DNA of 64,000 nucleotides from Cytobacillus luteolus. Lineage in GTDB: Bacteria > Bacillota > Bacilli > Bacillales > Bacillaceae_L. A model generated the notes under the pieces. It was given only the letters and a program-made list of their open reading frames with translations. It searched no databases and was not told the DNA's origin. Positions 42,417-51,896 of the stretch are shown here, in pieces. The number at the start of each line of letters is the position of its first letter. Position 1 is the stretch's first letter. The stretch lies in contig NZ_JAGGKM010000003.1 in the NCBI RefSeq assembly GCF_017873715.1, forward strand, positions 248,001-312,000. Reading direction: 5' to 3'. The position numbers were made by a program, and so were the translations under genes.

Positions 42417-44621
42417 ATGAAAGTTATAATAGCTGAAAAACCAGACCAAGCTACAAAGCTAGCAGCTCCTTTTAAATCAAAGAAGCAACAAGGGTATATT
42501 GAGGTTGCTCCAAATGAAATCTTCCCGGGTGGTGCCTTTTTTACATGGGCAGTCGGCCACATTTGTGAATTATTGTACCCTGAAGAATACAACCCCTCCT
42601 GGAAAAAGTGGTCACTAGGGACACTTCCACTCATACCTGAAAAATTCCAATATAAGGTCATGAAATCCAAACAAAAACAATTTAATGTGATAAGACAGCT
42701 TTTACACAATAATCGAGTTTCAGAAATAATCCATGCAGGCGACGCTGGTCGTGAAGGTGAGCTTATTATTCGGACAGTGATTGCTACAGCTGGAATTAAG
42801 AAAGAAATGAAAAGACTATGGATTTCATCTCTAACAGAAAAAGCAGTCAAAGAGGGCTTCAGTAATCTATTACCTGAAGAGGAAACTAGAAATATATATT
42901 ATGAGGCAAGAGCAAGAGCATGTGCTGACTGGATTGTTGGTATCAATGCTTCCAGAGTGTATTCTCTCCTTTTAAAAGAACAAGGTGTCTCTGATGTATT
43001 TTCAGCAGGTCGTGTTCAAACACCAACGCTTGCTCTAATCGTTAAAAGAGAGCGTGAGATTGCTGAGTTTACTTCTGAACCTTTTTGGGAAGTTCTTGCT
43101 AGTTTTACAATAGACGGTAAAGTATATGAAGGTAAATGGGAAAAGGACAATGAATCTCGTATAAAAGAACAGGCAATGGCTGAAAGAATCGCGGCATTTT
43201 GTAAAGGAAAGCAAGCTTTGGTCTCAGAATTAATAAAGGATAGGAAAGAGTACTTACCGCCATTTCTTTTTAATTTATCCTCCTTGCAGGCTACAGCAAA
43301 TAAAGCCTTTAAGTTTTCACCAAAGAAAACGCTTGATATTGCACAGGGGTTATATACAAAAGGTTTTATTTCATATCCGCGTTCAGACTCAAGCTTCATT
43401 ACGAAAGGTGAAGCCGAAACAATTCCTGAAATCTTTTCGAAATTGGGTAAGCAAGAGCAGTATCAATCTTATCTACCAGCACCATTGCCTTCAATTATGA
43501 ACAATAAACGGTATGTAAATGAAAAGAAGGTTACAGATCACTACGCTATTATTCCAACAGAGCAAGTGCCAAACATCTCTAAGTTGTCAGGGGATGAGCA
43601 AAAAATCTATGATTTAATTGCTCGTCGTTTAATTGCGGCACATTACGAAGTAGCCATTTTTGATTATACAACGATAACAACCCTTGTCGACGAGAGGGCA
43701 ACTTTTAAGTCAAAGGGGAAGCAACTTATTCAAGAAGGCTGGAGAACGGTCATTTTTGAAGAAGACTCCAAGAAAGACAATGATGTTATTTTACCTATCT
43801 TAGAAGAGAATGAGGTTGGTAAAGTGAAGTCTGTTAAGGTGAAGGAAGGCAAAACTCAACCGCCTAAACGCTATACTGAAGGTCAATTAATTACATTGAT
43901 GAAGACAGCGGGGAAACACCTTGATAATAACGAACTGGAAAAAGTACTTATGAAAAAAGAAGGTTTAGGAACTGAGGCAACCCGAGCAGGAATTATTACA
44001 ATGCTTAAGGATCGAAAATACATTGATGTTGTAAAAAACCAAGTTTTCGCTACGGAAAAAGGTATGCTCCTCATTGATGCCATTGGAGAAAAGATACTGG
44101 CTTCTCCTGAAATGACAGCTAAATGGGAGCAGAGGCTAAGTGAAATTGGAGAAGGAAAAGCTTCTGCGATTACCTTCATGGAGCAAACAAAAAAGCTTTC
44201 TGAAAAAATTGTAACGGATGCAATTAGCCAGTCGAAAGAATGGAACTTTAACCATATTGAAATCGATAAAATCCCTACAAGAAAGTCTAAGTTTACAACC
44301 GGGACAGAAGTAGGAAAGTGTAAGTTATGTGATGGAAAAGTTGTTGATAAAGGCAGTTTTTATGGATGTACAAATTATAAGGAAAAGCAATGTAAATTTA
44401 CATTGTCTAAAAAAATATTATCGAAAACGATTACTCCAACTAATATTAAAAAGCTCTTAACTGAAGGAAAAACCAACAGTATAAAAGGGTTTAAAAAAGG
44501 AGAAAAGTCCTTTGATGCTGCATTGGAATGGAGTGAGGTAGAAAAGAAGGTAATATTTCATTTTGAAAACAGTAAAAACCAGATGCAAACTCAAGAAAAA
44601 GAAACAACCACAACGAGTTAA
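42417..44621 (+). CDS. topB: DNA topoisomerase III
   Basis: 734 aa, the usual size of B. subtilis TopB. TOPRIM start MKVIIAEKPDQATKLAAPF and HAGDAGREGELIIRTV (Glu and DxD region). The active-site Tyr is in GFISYPRSDSSF (near residue 320). The C-terminal zinc-ribbon-like KCKLCDGKVVDKG ... CTNYKEKQCKF is present. Relaxes negatively supercoiled DNA and decatenates with RecQ-type helicases. A TATAAT box lies at 42346-42351. Confidence 0.95.
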   Translation: MKVIIAEKPDQATKLAAPFKSKKQQGYIEVAPNEIFPGGAFFTWAVGHICELLYPEEYNPSWKKWSLGTLPLIPEKFQYKVMKSKQKQFNVIRQLLHNNRVSEIIHAGDAGREGELIIRTVIATAGIKKEMKRLWISSLTEKAVKEGFSNLLPEEETRNIYYEARARACADWIVGINASRVYSLLLKEQGVSDVFSAGRVQTPTLALIVKREREIAEFTSEPFWEVLASFTIDGKVYEGKWEKDNESRIKEQAMAERIAAFCKGKQALVSELIKDRKEYLPPFLFNLSSLQATANKAFKFSPKKTLDIAQGLYTKGFISYPRSDSSFITKGEAETIPEIFSKLGKQEQYQSYLPAPLPSIMNNKRYVNEKKVTDHYAIIPTEQVPNISKLSGDEQKIYDLIARRLIAAHYEVAIFDYTTITTLVDERATFKSKGKQLIQEGWRTVIFEEDSKKDNDVILPILEENEVGKVKSVKVKEGKTQPPKRYTEGQLITLMKTAGKHLDNNELEKVLMKKEGLGTEATRAGIITMLKDRKYIDVVKNQVFATEKGMLLIDAIGEKILASPEMTAKWEQRLSEIGEGKASAITFMEQTKKLSEKIVTDAISQSKEWNFNHIEIDKIPTRKSKFTTGTEVGKCKLCDGKVVDKGSFYGCTNYKEKQCKFTLSKKILSKTITPTNIKKLLTEGKTNSIKGFKKGEKSFDAALEWSEVEKKVIFHFENSKNQMQTQEKETTTTS

Positions 44622-44648
44622 GTACTATAACTCGTTGTGGTTGTTTTT
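44606..44648 (+). terminator. Intrinsic terminator of topB
   Basis: AACCACAACGAGTTA / TAACTCGTTGTGGTT perfect 15-bp stem with a 7-nt loop and a T run. It includes the topB stop codon. Confidence 0.92.
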
Positions 44649-44718
44649 TGTTGTGGGGCTGGCGCAACTTAGAACCCATCATTAAAAGAAACATCATATT
44701 TGTCAGTTGAAATGCAAA

Positions 44719-44813
44719 TTGTAATAAGTAAGTAAATGTGAATATACAGTAAATGGCAATGGTTGGTTTTGGTTGTTTTTGATAGTTTTTGGTTGATTTA
44801 TGAAAAGGCTTAC
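44719..44813 (+). promoter_or_regulatory. fru operon promoter and possible cre site
   Basis: TTGTAA (44719-44724), 18-nt spacer, TATACA (44743-44748). At 44800-44813 TGAAAAGGCTTACG matches 12 of 14 positions of the CcpA cre consensus, which would suit carbon repression of a sugar operon. The cre call is tentative. Confidence 0.4.
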
Positions 44814-44847
44814 GGTAGTATGTAATTACAAACAAATAGAGGAAGTG

Positions 44848-45606
44848 ATGTCATTGTTAACACAGGAAAGACATCGATTGATCCTTGAACTTGTAAACGA
44901 GAAATCAATTGTCAAAGTTCAGGAGCTTGTTGAACAAACCAATACCTCCGAATCAACAATCCGTAGGGATTTACAATTACTCGAAGAGCAAAATCTGATT
45001 AAACGAATTCATGGAGGAGCATCATTACCTCAAGGGAATCGTAATGAATTAGGTATACCTGAGAAATCAACCAAAAACCTTCAAGAAAAAATGTCAATTG
45101 CTGAATACTCAGCTAGTCTTGTAAATCAAGGAGAATGTATCTACCTTGACGCAGGAACAACAACTTTTCAGATGATTGAATTCCTAAAGGGGAAGGATAT
45201 TGTTGTTGTCACTAATGGACTGACACACATTGATTTATTGCTTGAACATAACATCAACACTTATTTAGTTGGTGGATATATAAAAAGTAAAACTAGAGCC
45301 CTCATTGGTAGTGGAGCATTAGCGAGTCTTAAGCAATACTCCTTTGATAAATGTTTTATGGGTGTAAACGGAGTTCATTATCGATATGGGTATACGACTC
45401 CAGATCCCGAAGAGGCTTTAATTAAACAAACAGCGATTCAATTATCACGTCAATCTTATTTCCTGGCTGATACATCAAAATTTGGTGAAGTCGCTTTTTC
45501 AAAGATAGTAGATTTAGATAAAGCACAATTGATAACTACAGAATCAAATGTAGAAGTTTTAGCACCTTATGAATCAAAAACAACAATAAAGGTAGTGGTC
45601 ACGTGA
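44848..45606 (+). CDS. fruR: DeoR-family fructose operon repressor
   Basis: 252 aa. N-terminal DeoR winged helix LTQERHRLILELVNEKSIVK with TSESTIRRDLQLLEEQNLIK, followed by HGGA. The C-terminal sugar-phosphate sensor has YLDAGTTTFQMIEFL and GVNGVHYRYGYTTPDPEEA. It should release DNA on binding fructose-1-phosphate. Start: ATG 44848 or TTG 44854 (MLTQERH, the commoner DeoR beginning); both are close behind GAGGAAG. It overlaps fruK by 4 bp. Confidence 0.92.
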   Translation: MSLLTQERHRLILELVNEKSIVKVQELVEQTNTSESTIRRDLQLLEEQNLIKRIHGGASLPQGNRNELGIPEKSTKNLQEKMSIAEYSASLVNQGECIYLDAGTTTFQMIEFLKGKDIVVVTNGLTHIDLLLEHNINTYLVGGYIKSKTRALIGSGALASLKQYSFDKCFMGVNGVHYRYGYTTPDPEEALIKQTAIQLSRQSYFLADTSKFGEVAFSKIVDLDKAQLITTESNVEVLAPYESKTTIKVVVT

Positions 45607-46514
45607 TTTATACTTGTACACTTAATCCTTCCATTGATTTTATTGTTCATATCAATGATTTTAAAATGGGAGATTTAAATAAAATCAGCAAAGAAATGAA
45701 ATATCCAGGTGGTAAAGGAATAAATGTAGCACGAGTACTGAAAAGGTTAGGAATTAAGAGTAAAGCCTTAGGGTTTGTTGGCGGTTTTACGGGTGAGTTT
45801 ATAGAAGATTATTTACACAGTGAAGAGATCGACTTTGACTTTATAAAGGTCAATGGTGATTCAAGAATTAATATTAAATTAAAAACAGATGTTGAAACAG
45901 AAATAAATGGTCTTGGTCCTTCGATTTCCTCAGAGCAACTAAGTGAGATGTTGGAGAAAATTAAAAGTTTGTCTTCTGAAGATGTACTTGTTTTAGCGGG
46001 GAGTATCCCTGTTTCTTTACCGGAAGACATTTATGTGAAAATGGCCGAGATATGCAGGCAAAATGATGTGAAGGTAATAGTAGATGCTTCAGGAAAGACA
46101 CTCTTGAAGACTCTTGAATTTAAACCATTTTTATTAAAACCGAATCATCATGAGCTAGGAGAATTGTTTGACGTTGAGATAACTACTCCTGAAGAGGCTG
46201 TACCTTATGGAAAGAAACTAGTCGAATTAGGTGCAGAAAACGTCATTGTTTCGTTAGCTGGAAAAGGTGCGCTACTCATTAATAAGGATATGGTATTACA
46301 CGCAAATGTCCCAAGTGGGATAGTTGAAAATTCAGTTGGAGCAGGAGATTCTGTTGTTGCAGGGTTTATTGGAACATATATGAATGACAGAGATCTTAAA
46401 GAAGCATTTAAGATGGGCGTTGCCTCAGGAAGTGCAACAGCATTTTCCCCTGATTTATGTACAAGGGAACAAGTATATACTTTAAGAAAACAAATAGAAG
46501 TAGTTGAAAGGTAA
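45603..46514 (+). CDS. fruK: 1-phosphofructokinase
   Basis: 303 aa, PfkB family, GTG start overlapping the fruR stop. MIYTCTLNPSIDFIVHINDF, the GGKGINVARVLKRLG substrate motif, and ENSVGAGDSVVAGFIGTYM with the catalytic Asp of the GAGD box. Phosphorylates fructose-1-phosphate, made by the PTS permease, to fructose-1,6-bisphosphate. Confidence 0.95.
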   Translation: MIYTCTLNPSIDFIVHINDFKMGDLNKISKEMKYPGGKGINVARVLKRLGIKSKALGFVGGFTGEFIEDYLHSEEIDFDFIKVNGDSRINIKLKTDVETEINGLGPSISSEQLSEMLEKIKSLSSEDVLVLAGSIPVSLPEDIYVKMAEICRQNDVKVIVDASGKTLLKTLEFKPFLLKPNHHELGELFDVEITTPEEAVPYGKKLVELGAENVIVSLAGKGALLINKDMVLHANVPSGIVENSVGAGDSVVAGFIGTYMNDRDLKEAFKMGVASGSATAFSPDLCTREQVYTLRKQIEVVER

Positions 46515-46528
46515 AGGGGTGTTCTACG

Positions 46529-48418
46529 ATGAGGATTACAGAGTTATTAAAGAAAGATACTATTATTATTGATTTAAAATCAAGTACCAAAGAAACGGTT
46601 ATAGATGAATTAGTAAGCAAGCTCGATCATTCTAATAAGTTAGTAAATCGTTCGGACTTTAGAGAAGCTATATTAAAAAGAGAGTCTCAAAGTACTACAG
46701 GTATTGGAGAAGGTATAGCGATACCACATGCGAAAACAAGTGCAGTCAAAACACCTGCTATTGCTTTTGGTCGTTCTAAGCAAGGAATTGATTATGAAGC
46801 GTTAGATGGTCAGCCGAGCTTTTTATTCTTTATGATTGCGGCAAGTGAGGGGGCCAATAATGCTCACTTGGAAACACTATCAAGACTTTCTACTCTATTA
46901 ATGGATGAAGCATTTAGACAAAAACTACTAACTGCGTCATCAGTAGATGAAATTATTAGTTTAATAGACGAAAAAGAAAATGAAGTAAATCAAGAAGATG
47001 AAAAGCCTGTTGTTGAGACAGTTAATTCAGACAGTCCCTTTGTCTTAGCTGTTACTGGTTGTCCAACGGGTATTGCACATACGTATATGGCAGCAGACTC
47101 GCTCAAAGCTAAAGCGAAGGAAATGAATATTTCAATTAAAGTTCAAACAAATGGCTCTAGTGGCATCAAGAATAAACTAACTTCTGAAGAAATTGAAAAG
47201 GCTGCAACTATTATTGTAGCTGCCGATACAAAGGTTGATATGGAACCTTTCGTTGGGAAAAAAGTAATTCAAGTACCTGTAGCACAGGCAATTCGTAAAC
47301 CTGCTGAACTTTTAGAAAAGGCTGTTAAGCAGGATGCTCCTGTTTATCAAAGCACAGGCAAATCTGAAGATAGAAGCTCAAATGAAGGAAAGAATGAGCG
47401 ACAAGGCTTTTATAAGCACCTAATGAATGGTGTTTCGAACATGCTACCGTTTGTAGTTGGTGGTGGAATTCTTATCGCATTATCATTTATTTTTGGAATT
47501 AATGCGTCAGATCCAAACGACCCATCCTATCACCCAATAGCAGAAGCACTTATGACGATTGGTGGGGGTAATGCATTTGCTCTAATGATTCCGGTATTAG
47601 CTGGTTTCATTGCGATGAGTATCGCGGATCGTCCTGGCTTTGCGCCTGGTATGGTTGGTGGCTTGATGGCAGCAACCGGTGGGGCAGGATTCCTAGGTGG
47701 TTTAATTGCAGGTTTCTTAGCAGGATATATTGTTCTAGGACTTAAAAAGCTGTTTGCAGGTCTTCCTCAGTCGCTTGAGGGTATTAAGCCAGTATTGTTA
47801 TATCCGTTATTCGGTATTTTAATTACAGGTTTAGCTATGATGTTTATCGTAAATGATCCAGCTAAAGCACTTAATGATGGTATGAGTGCGTGGTTAGGAG
47901 GCATGGGTACTACTAATTTAGTATTACTTGGAATTATTTTAGGTGGTATGATGGCCGTTGATATGGGAGGTCCTATCAATAAGGCGGCATTTACATTTGG
48001 TATTGCGATGATTGACGCTGGTAATTTTGCTCCTCATGCAGCAATAATGGCAGGTGGTATGGTACCTCCATTAGGACTGGCTTTAGCTACTACCTTCTTC
48101 AAGAAGAAATTCACCAAAGCTGAAAAGGATGCAGGAAAGACTTGTTATATTATGGGAGCTTCTTTCATTACTGAAGGTGCAATCCCTTTTGCAGCAGCAG
48201 ACCCAGGGCGTGTTATCCCTTCAGCTATCATTGGTTCGGCAGTAGCAGGTGCTTTAACCATGATGTTTGGTATTGGTTTACCTGCACCACATGGAGGAGC
48301 ATTTGTTATTCCAGTTGTTGATGGTAATCCATTATTATATATACTTGCTATAGCAATAGGTTCAATCATAACAGCACTAATGGTAGGTTTCTTAAAGAAA
48401 CCTGTGAATAAAAACTAG
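46529..48418 (+). CDS. fruA: PTS fructose transporter EIIABC
   Basis: 629 aa in the order IIA-IIB-IIC. IIA: GIGEGIAIPHAKT with phospho-His67. IIB: AVTGCPTGIAHTYMAADSLK with the phospho-Cys. IIC from about residue 300: KHLMNGVSNMLPFVVGGGIL and later membrane helices with ADRPGFAPGMVGG. It imports fructose and phosphorylates it to fructose-1-phosphate. Last gene of fruR-fruK-fruA. Confidence 0.96.
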   Translation: MRITELLKKDTIIIDLKSSTKETVIDELVSKLDHSNKLVNRSDFREAILKRESQSTTGIGEGIAIPHAKTSAVKTPAIAFGRSKQGIDYEALDGQPSFLFFMIAASEGANNAHLETLSRLSTLLMDEAFRQKLLTASSVDEIISLIDEKENEVNQEDEKPVVETVNSDSPFVLAVTGCPTGIAHTYMAADSLKAKAKEMNISIKVQTNGSSGIKNKLTSEEIEKAATIIVAADTKVDMEPFVGKKVIQVPVAQAIRKPAELLEKAVKQDAPVYQSTGKSEDRSSNEGKNERQGFYKHLMNGVSNMLPFVVGGGILIALSFIFGINASDPNDPSYHPIAEALMTIGGGNAFALMIPVLAGFIAMSIADRPGFAPGMVGGLMAATGGAGFLGGLIAGFLAGYIVLGLKKLFAGLPQSLEGIKPVLLYPLFGILITGLAMMFIVNDPAKALNDGMSAWLGGMGTTNLVLLGIILGGMMAVDMGGPINKAAFTFGIAMIDAGNFAPHAAIMAGGMVPPLGLALATTFFKKKFTKAEKDAGKTCYIMGASFITEGAIPFAAADPGRVIPSAIIGSAVAGALTMMFGIGLPAPHGGAFVIPVVDGNPLLYILAIAIGSIITALMVGFLKKPVNKN

Positions 48419-48421
48419 ATT

Positions 48422-48460
48422 AAAACGGATCAACCATATTGAAATGGTTGATCCGTTTTT
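48422..48460. terminator. Terminator after fruA
   Basis: AAAACGGATCAACCAT / ATGGTTGATCCGTTTT perfect 16-bp stem with a 6-nt loop and T run. It also ends the small minus-strand gene. Confidence 0.93.
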
Positions 48461-48463
48461 GAG

Positions 48464-48619
48464 TTAATCGTTTAAATTTGTTTTATCTTTTTGGTCTTTG
48501 TTATGCTTATTACCTTTGCTATTATCTCCACTTACAAATTCTTGGCCAAATTCAGCCATCTCATTTCCTCTTTTAGGCGAGTTTTGATTTTTGCTACCTT
48601 TGTTAAACTTTTTAGTCAT
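48464..48619 (-). CDS. Small hydrophilic protein, possible spore protein
   Basis: 51 aa: MTKKFNKGSKNQNSPKRGNE, then MAEFGQEFVSGDNSKG and a Lys/Asn/Asp-rich tail. The composition resembles the minor Ssp/Cot small proteins but I cannot name the family. GGAGGTTAAC precedes the ATG. Its stop lies beside the fruA terminator. Confidence 0.55.
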   Translation of the reverse strand: MTKKFNKGSKNQNSPKRGNEMAEFGQEFVSGDNSKGNKHNKDQKDKTNLND

Positions 48620-48776
48620 ACTTAGTTAACCTCCATAGATAATATAAAAGTAATATTCCTTTTCTTACATTTAATTATACGAACTGAATCGGATTAGGAG
48701 TTTGTTCAAGGGTTTTTGAATTATTTATCGAAACACTATAATATGAATTCATACGCACAGGAAGGAATATATAACC

Positions 48777-49460
48777 ATGGAAAATAACAATTGGCACAAG
48801 GAAGTTGAAAAGCAGTGGGACAACCGTGCAAATTTTTGGAATCAAAACTCTGAGAATATGTGGGAAAAAGGAAGTCGGAGCACGATCATTCCTTTCTTAA
48901 AAAGATATTTGCAGCCAGAAATGAACATTTTGGATGCAGGCTGTGGGGATGGATATGGGTCGTATAAGCTTTACCAAGAAGGCTTTAATGTTACAGGTGT
49001 CGATATTTCAAAGGAAATGATTGAAAGAGCAAAGTTAAGGTTAGAGAGTAAGAGGTTACATTATAAACAAGCAGACCTATCTGATTTACCCTTTGACGCA
49101 GAGACTTTTTCAGCAGTAATGGCAATAAATTCTCTAGAATGGACAGCAAATCCTCTTAAGGCAATAAACGAATGTAGCAGAATTTTGAAACCTAATGGAA
49201 TCTTATGCGTAGGATTACTAGGGCCAACTGCTGGACCTAGACAAAATGCATATCGACGATTGTATGGAGAAGATGTTATTTGTAATACAATGATGCCGTG
49301 GGAATTTCAGCAACTTGTGATGGAAAATGGCTTTGAAGTGATTGATGGCCAGGGTGTATATAAAAATGCGGTTGATCTTTCGAAAATCAATCACTACCCT
49401 CTAGAGCTAAAGCAGGCATTAACTTTTATGTGGGTATTTATTTTAAAGAAGAAAGGATGA
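48777..49460 (+). CDS. Class I SAM-dependent methyltransferase
   Basis: 227 aa. Motif I MNILDAGCGDGYGSYKLYQE, then FNVTGVDISKEMIERAK (motif II), YKQADLSDLPFDAETFSAVM and CSRILKPNGILCVGLLG. It resembles UbiE/COQ5-type small-molecule methyltransferases; the substrate is unknown. AGGAAGG precedes the ATG. It is followed after 6 bp by the AIM24 gene, so the two form an operon. Confidence 0.9.
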   Translation: MENNNWHKEVEKQWDNRANFWNQNSENMWEKGSRSTIIPFLKRYLQPEMNILDAGCGDGYGSYKLYQEGFNVTGVDISKEMIERAKLRLESKRLHYKQADLSDLPFDAETFSAVMAINSLEWTANPLKAINECSRILKPNGILCVGLLGPTAGPRQNAYRRLYGEDVICNTMMPWEFQQLVMENGFEVIDGQGVYKNAVDLSKINHYPLELKQALTFMWVFILKKKG

Positions 49461-49466
49461 TTTTTA

Positions 49467-50159
49467 ATGAGTAGATATTCAATTGATGAGTTTATAAAAC
49501 AAACGAAACAACAGGACAAAGGTGAAGGTTTTTTTGAACTTGAAACACCGAGGATGTTAGAGGTAAACCTTGCGGGGCAGGTCTGGGCTAAAATGGGGTC
49601 AATGGTCTCCTACCGTGGCCAAATAAAGTTTGAACGAGAAGGGATCCTTGAACATGGTCTTGGAAAGTTGTTTAAGAAAGCACTAACAGGAGAAGGAACT
49701 TCACTGATGAAAGCGAATGGTAACGGAAAACTATACTTAGCTGATCAAGGGAAGAAAATCTCAATCCTACACCTAAATAATGATTCCATCTATGTAAATG
49801 GCAATGATTTATTAGCTTTTGAAACATCTCTTGATTGGGATATAAAAATGATGAGACGTGTAGCAGGAATGATGGCAGGGGGATTGTTTAACGTTAAACT
49901 TGATGGTGCAGGAATGGTAGCCATAACTTCTCATTATGAGCCTTTGACTCTACTAGTAACTCCTGATAATCCAGTTATAACAGACCCGAATGCAACTGTG
50001 GCTTGGTCAGGCAGTCTTCAACCTGAATTTGTTACTGATATTACGTTAAAAACGTTCTTCGGACGTGGTAGTGGAGAGTCGATTCAAATGAAATTCGCCG
50101 GAGAGGGCTTTGTTGTGGTTCAACCGTTTGAGGAAGTGTATTTGGCACAACAACAATAG
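49467..50159 (+). CDS. AIM24 family protein
   Basis: 230 aa. RMLEVNLAGQVWAKMGSMVS, GGLFNVKLDGAGMVAITSHY and VAWSGSLQPEFVTDITLKTF are the beta-rich signature of AIM24/TIGR00266 proteins. Their function in bacteria is unknown; structurally they resemble trimeric TRAP-like barrels. Co-transcribed with the methyltransferase. Confidence 0.85.
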   Translation: MSRYSIDEFIKQTKQQDKGEGFFELETPRMLEVNLAGQVWAKMGSMVSYRGQIKFEREGILEHGLGKLFKKALTGEGTSLMKANGNGKLYLADQGKKISILHLNNDSIYVNGNDLLAFETSLDWDIKMMRRVAGMMAGGLFNVKLDGAGMVAITSHYEPLTLLVTPDNPVITDPNATVAWSGSLQPEFVTDITLKTFFGRGSGESIQMKFAGEGFVVVQPFEEVYLAQQQ

Positions 50160-50166
50160 CTAGAAA

Positions 50167-50207
50167 AAATAGAAACCCTTTAGCATAAGGGTTTCTATTT
50201 TTTTGTG
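50167..50207 (+). terminator. Intrinsic terminator of the methyltransferase-AIM24 operon
   Basis: AAATAGAAACCCTT / AAGGGTTTCTATTT perfect 14-bp stem, 6-nt loop, T run. Confidence 0.92.
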
Positions 50208-50341
50208 GTTGAACAACTAAAGTCCTAAAACAGTAACATTGTGGTTTAACCTATACACATGTTTGATAAGTTTTTTACCAATAAAATGGAATCTATGTTA
50301 ATATTGATTTGGATTTATTAATCCCATAAGGAGGAACATTA

Positions 50342-51559
50342 TTGAAACGCACTTATCTTTATTTCATCTCTACTTTTCTATTAATATCAATCCTATTACC
50401 CACTCAATCTTTTGCTCATAATGGTAAAAAAGATGAACTAGGCGGTCATTTCAGATCATCAGATTGTGCTTATTTACTACACTCACCTACTGAACTGGCT
50501 AGATCAGCAAAGAATATGAATGAACTTATCGCATTAATTAAAGCAAACAATACAAATGAAAAATGTAAAGCCTTATTATCACCTGACACAGTAGACTTAG
50601 AAGGTTATTCTTTCCCTTCGTCTACACCAAAGGAAACACCTGCATCTACTACTCCAGCACCTAAACCAAGTGCTGCTTTAGAAATGGGTAAAACGTATAC
50701 GGCAACTCTAGAGAAATGTACAGACGGTGATACGGCTAACTTTAATATTAATGGTACAATATACAAAACTCGTTTCCTCTATATTGATACACCAGAAAGT
50801 ACTACTCAGAAAGAACCTTTTGGTAAGGAAGCTAGTGAATATACATGTAATTTCTTAAAGCAAGGTACTATTAAACTAGAAACTGATGGTGGCGACTTAT
50901 TCGATAAGTACGATCGTTTGTTAGCTTGGGTATTTGTAGATGGTAAATTACATCAAGAAGAAATCACTAAAGCTGGCTTTGTTGAAGATTTCTATGACTA
51001 TGGGACATACAAATATGAGGATCGTGTAATAGCTGCTATGAGTTTTGCCAAAACTAACTATACGGGTATGTATGAAATAAATAAACCAGTGGCAACTACT
51101 ACTAAGGAATCAACTACTGAATCCAATACATCAACTGAGGATGATACTATAGAGGAAGATAATAAGGATGGAACTGAAGTAGTAAGTAAAGATACAACAG
51201 AAACAGATAAAACTGATAATTCTACCTCTACAGTAAAAGAATCAACTAATGCTGAAACTGCTACAGAAACTAAGGTTACTGAGAAAGTATTAGCAACTGA
51301 TGAATTGGTGGAAGAAACCGAAGTAGGTAATGGTTATATCATCACAGGATTAATTGTAGCAATGTTCTATTTCATGCTTCCAAGAATTAAATTAGGAATG
51401 GGAGTTCAACCAGTACTTGCACATAAATTAAGTTTTAAGAAATGGTGGATCAACTTTATACTTTTAGGTGTCTATATTGCATTATGGTGGCTATTACTGA
51501 TTGTAATTGTTATTGAATTGATACACTTAGCTAAATCAAGAAAACAGTCCGTTGCTTAA
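50342..51559 (+). CDS. Exported thermonuclease-like (SNase) protein with C-terminal membrane anchor
   Basis: 405 aa from TTG behind AAGGAGGAAC. A signal peptide (YLYFISTFLLISILLPTQSF, cut near AHN) and a HNGKKDELGGHFRSSDCAYL stretch come first. The staphylococcal nuclease domain spans about residues 115-240: KCTDGDTANFNINGTIYKTR, FLYIDTPEST (Arg/Asp/Glu sites), EASEYTCNFL and DKYDRLLAWVF. A Thr/Glu/Ser-rich linker of about 80 residues follows, then two membrane helices at the end (YIITGLIVAMFYFMLP; FILLGVYIALWWLLLIVIVI). Probably a cell-surface nuclease held in the membrane, for nucleotide scavenging. Confidence 0.85.
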   Translation: MKRTYLYFISTFLLISILLPTQSFAHNGKKDELGGHFRSSDCAYLLHSPTELARSAKNMNELIALIKANNTNEKCKALLSPDTVDLEGYSFPSSTPKETPASTTPAPKPSAALEMGKTYTATLEKCTDGDTANFNINGTIYKTRFLYIDTPESTTQKEPFGKEASEYTCNFLKQGTIKLETDGGDLFDKYDRLLAWVFVDGKLHQEEITKAGFVEDFYDYGTYKYEDRVIAAMSFAKTNYTGMYEINKPVATTTKESTTESNTSTEDDTIEEDNKDGTEVVSKDTTETDKTDNSTSTVKESTNAETATETKVTEKVLATDELVEETEVGNGYIITGLIVAMFYFMLPRIKLGMGVQPVLAHKLSFKKWWINFILLGVYIALWWLLLIVIVIELIHLAKSRKQSVA

Positions 51560-51573
51560 TGGGCTGTTTTTTA
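51541..51573 (+). terminator. Terminator overlapping the nuclease stop codon
   Basis: AAAACAGTCC / GGGCTGTTTT 10-bp stem (one G-T pair) with the stop codon in the 10-nt loop, then T's. Confidence 0.85.
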
Positions 51574-51616
51574 TTTAATCAGCAACAATAAGAATTAAAA
51601 GGATCTCACTTATTCG

Positions 51617-51872
51617 GTTTCGGACAGGTAGCCGCTACCCTAACTCAACTTGTCCGAATAAGCTCCGGATTCAGACAAGAATGCGGTAGCTCTAGCTCAA
51701 CCTGTCCGAATAAGCTCCGGATTCAGACAAGAATGCGGTAGCGCTAGCTCGATCTGTCCGAATAAGCTTCGGATTCAGACAAGAATGCGATCCCCCTAAC
51801 CCAACCTGTCTGAATAAGCTTCGAATCCAGACAAGTTTGGGCAAACCCTAGCTCAACCTATCTGAATAACCA
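51617..51872. repeat. Second 52-bp tandem repeat array
   Basis: The TGT(C/T)(C/T)GAATAAG core starts at 51651, 51703, 51755, 51807 and 51859 (last copy TATCTG), exactly 52 bp apart. A partial inverted copy (TTATTCGG...CGGACA) lies just before. In the second to fourth gaps the unit contains TGTCCGAAT and ATTCAGACA about 9 nt apart, able to form a hairpin. The spacer part GAATGCGGTAGC is repeated too, so these are not CRISPR spacers. The sequence is unrelated to the array at 9532 though the period is the same. Confidence 0.92.
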
Positions 51873-51896
51873 GAAGTTAGCAACTTTTCACCCTGC

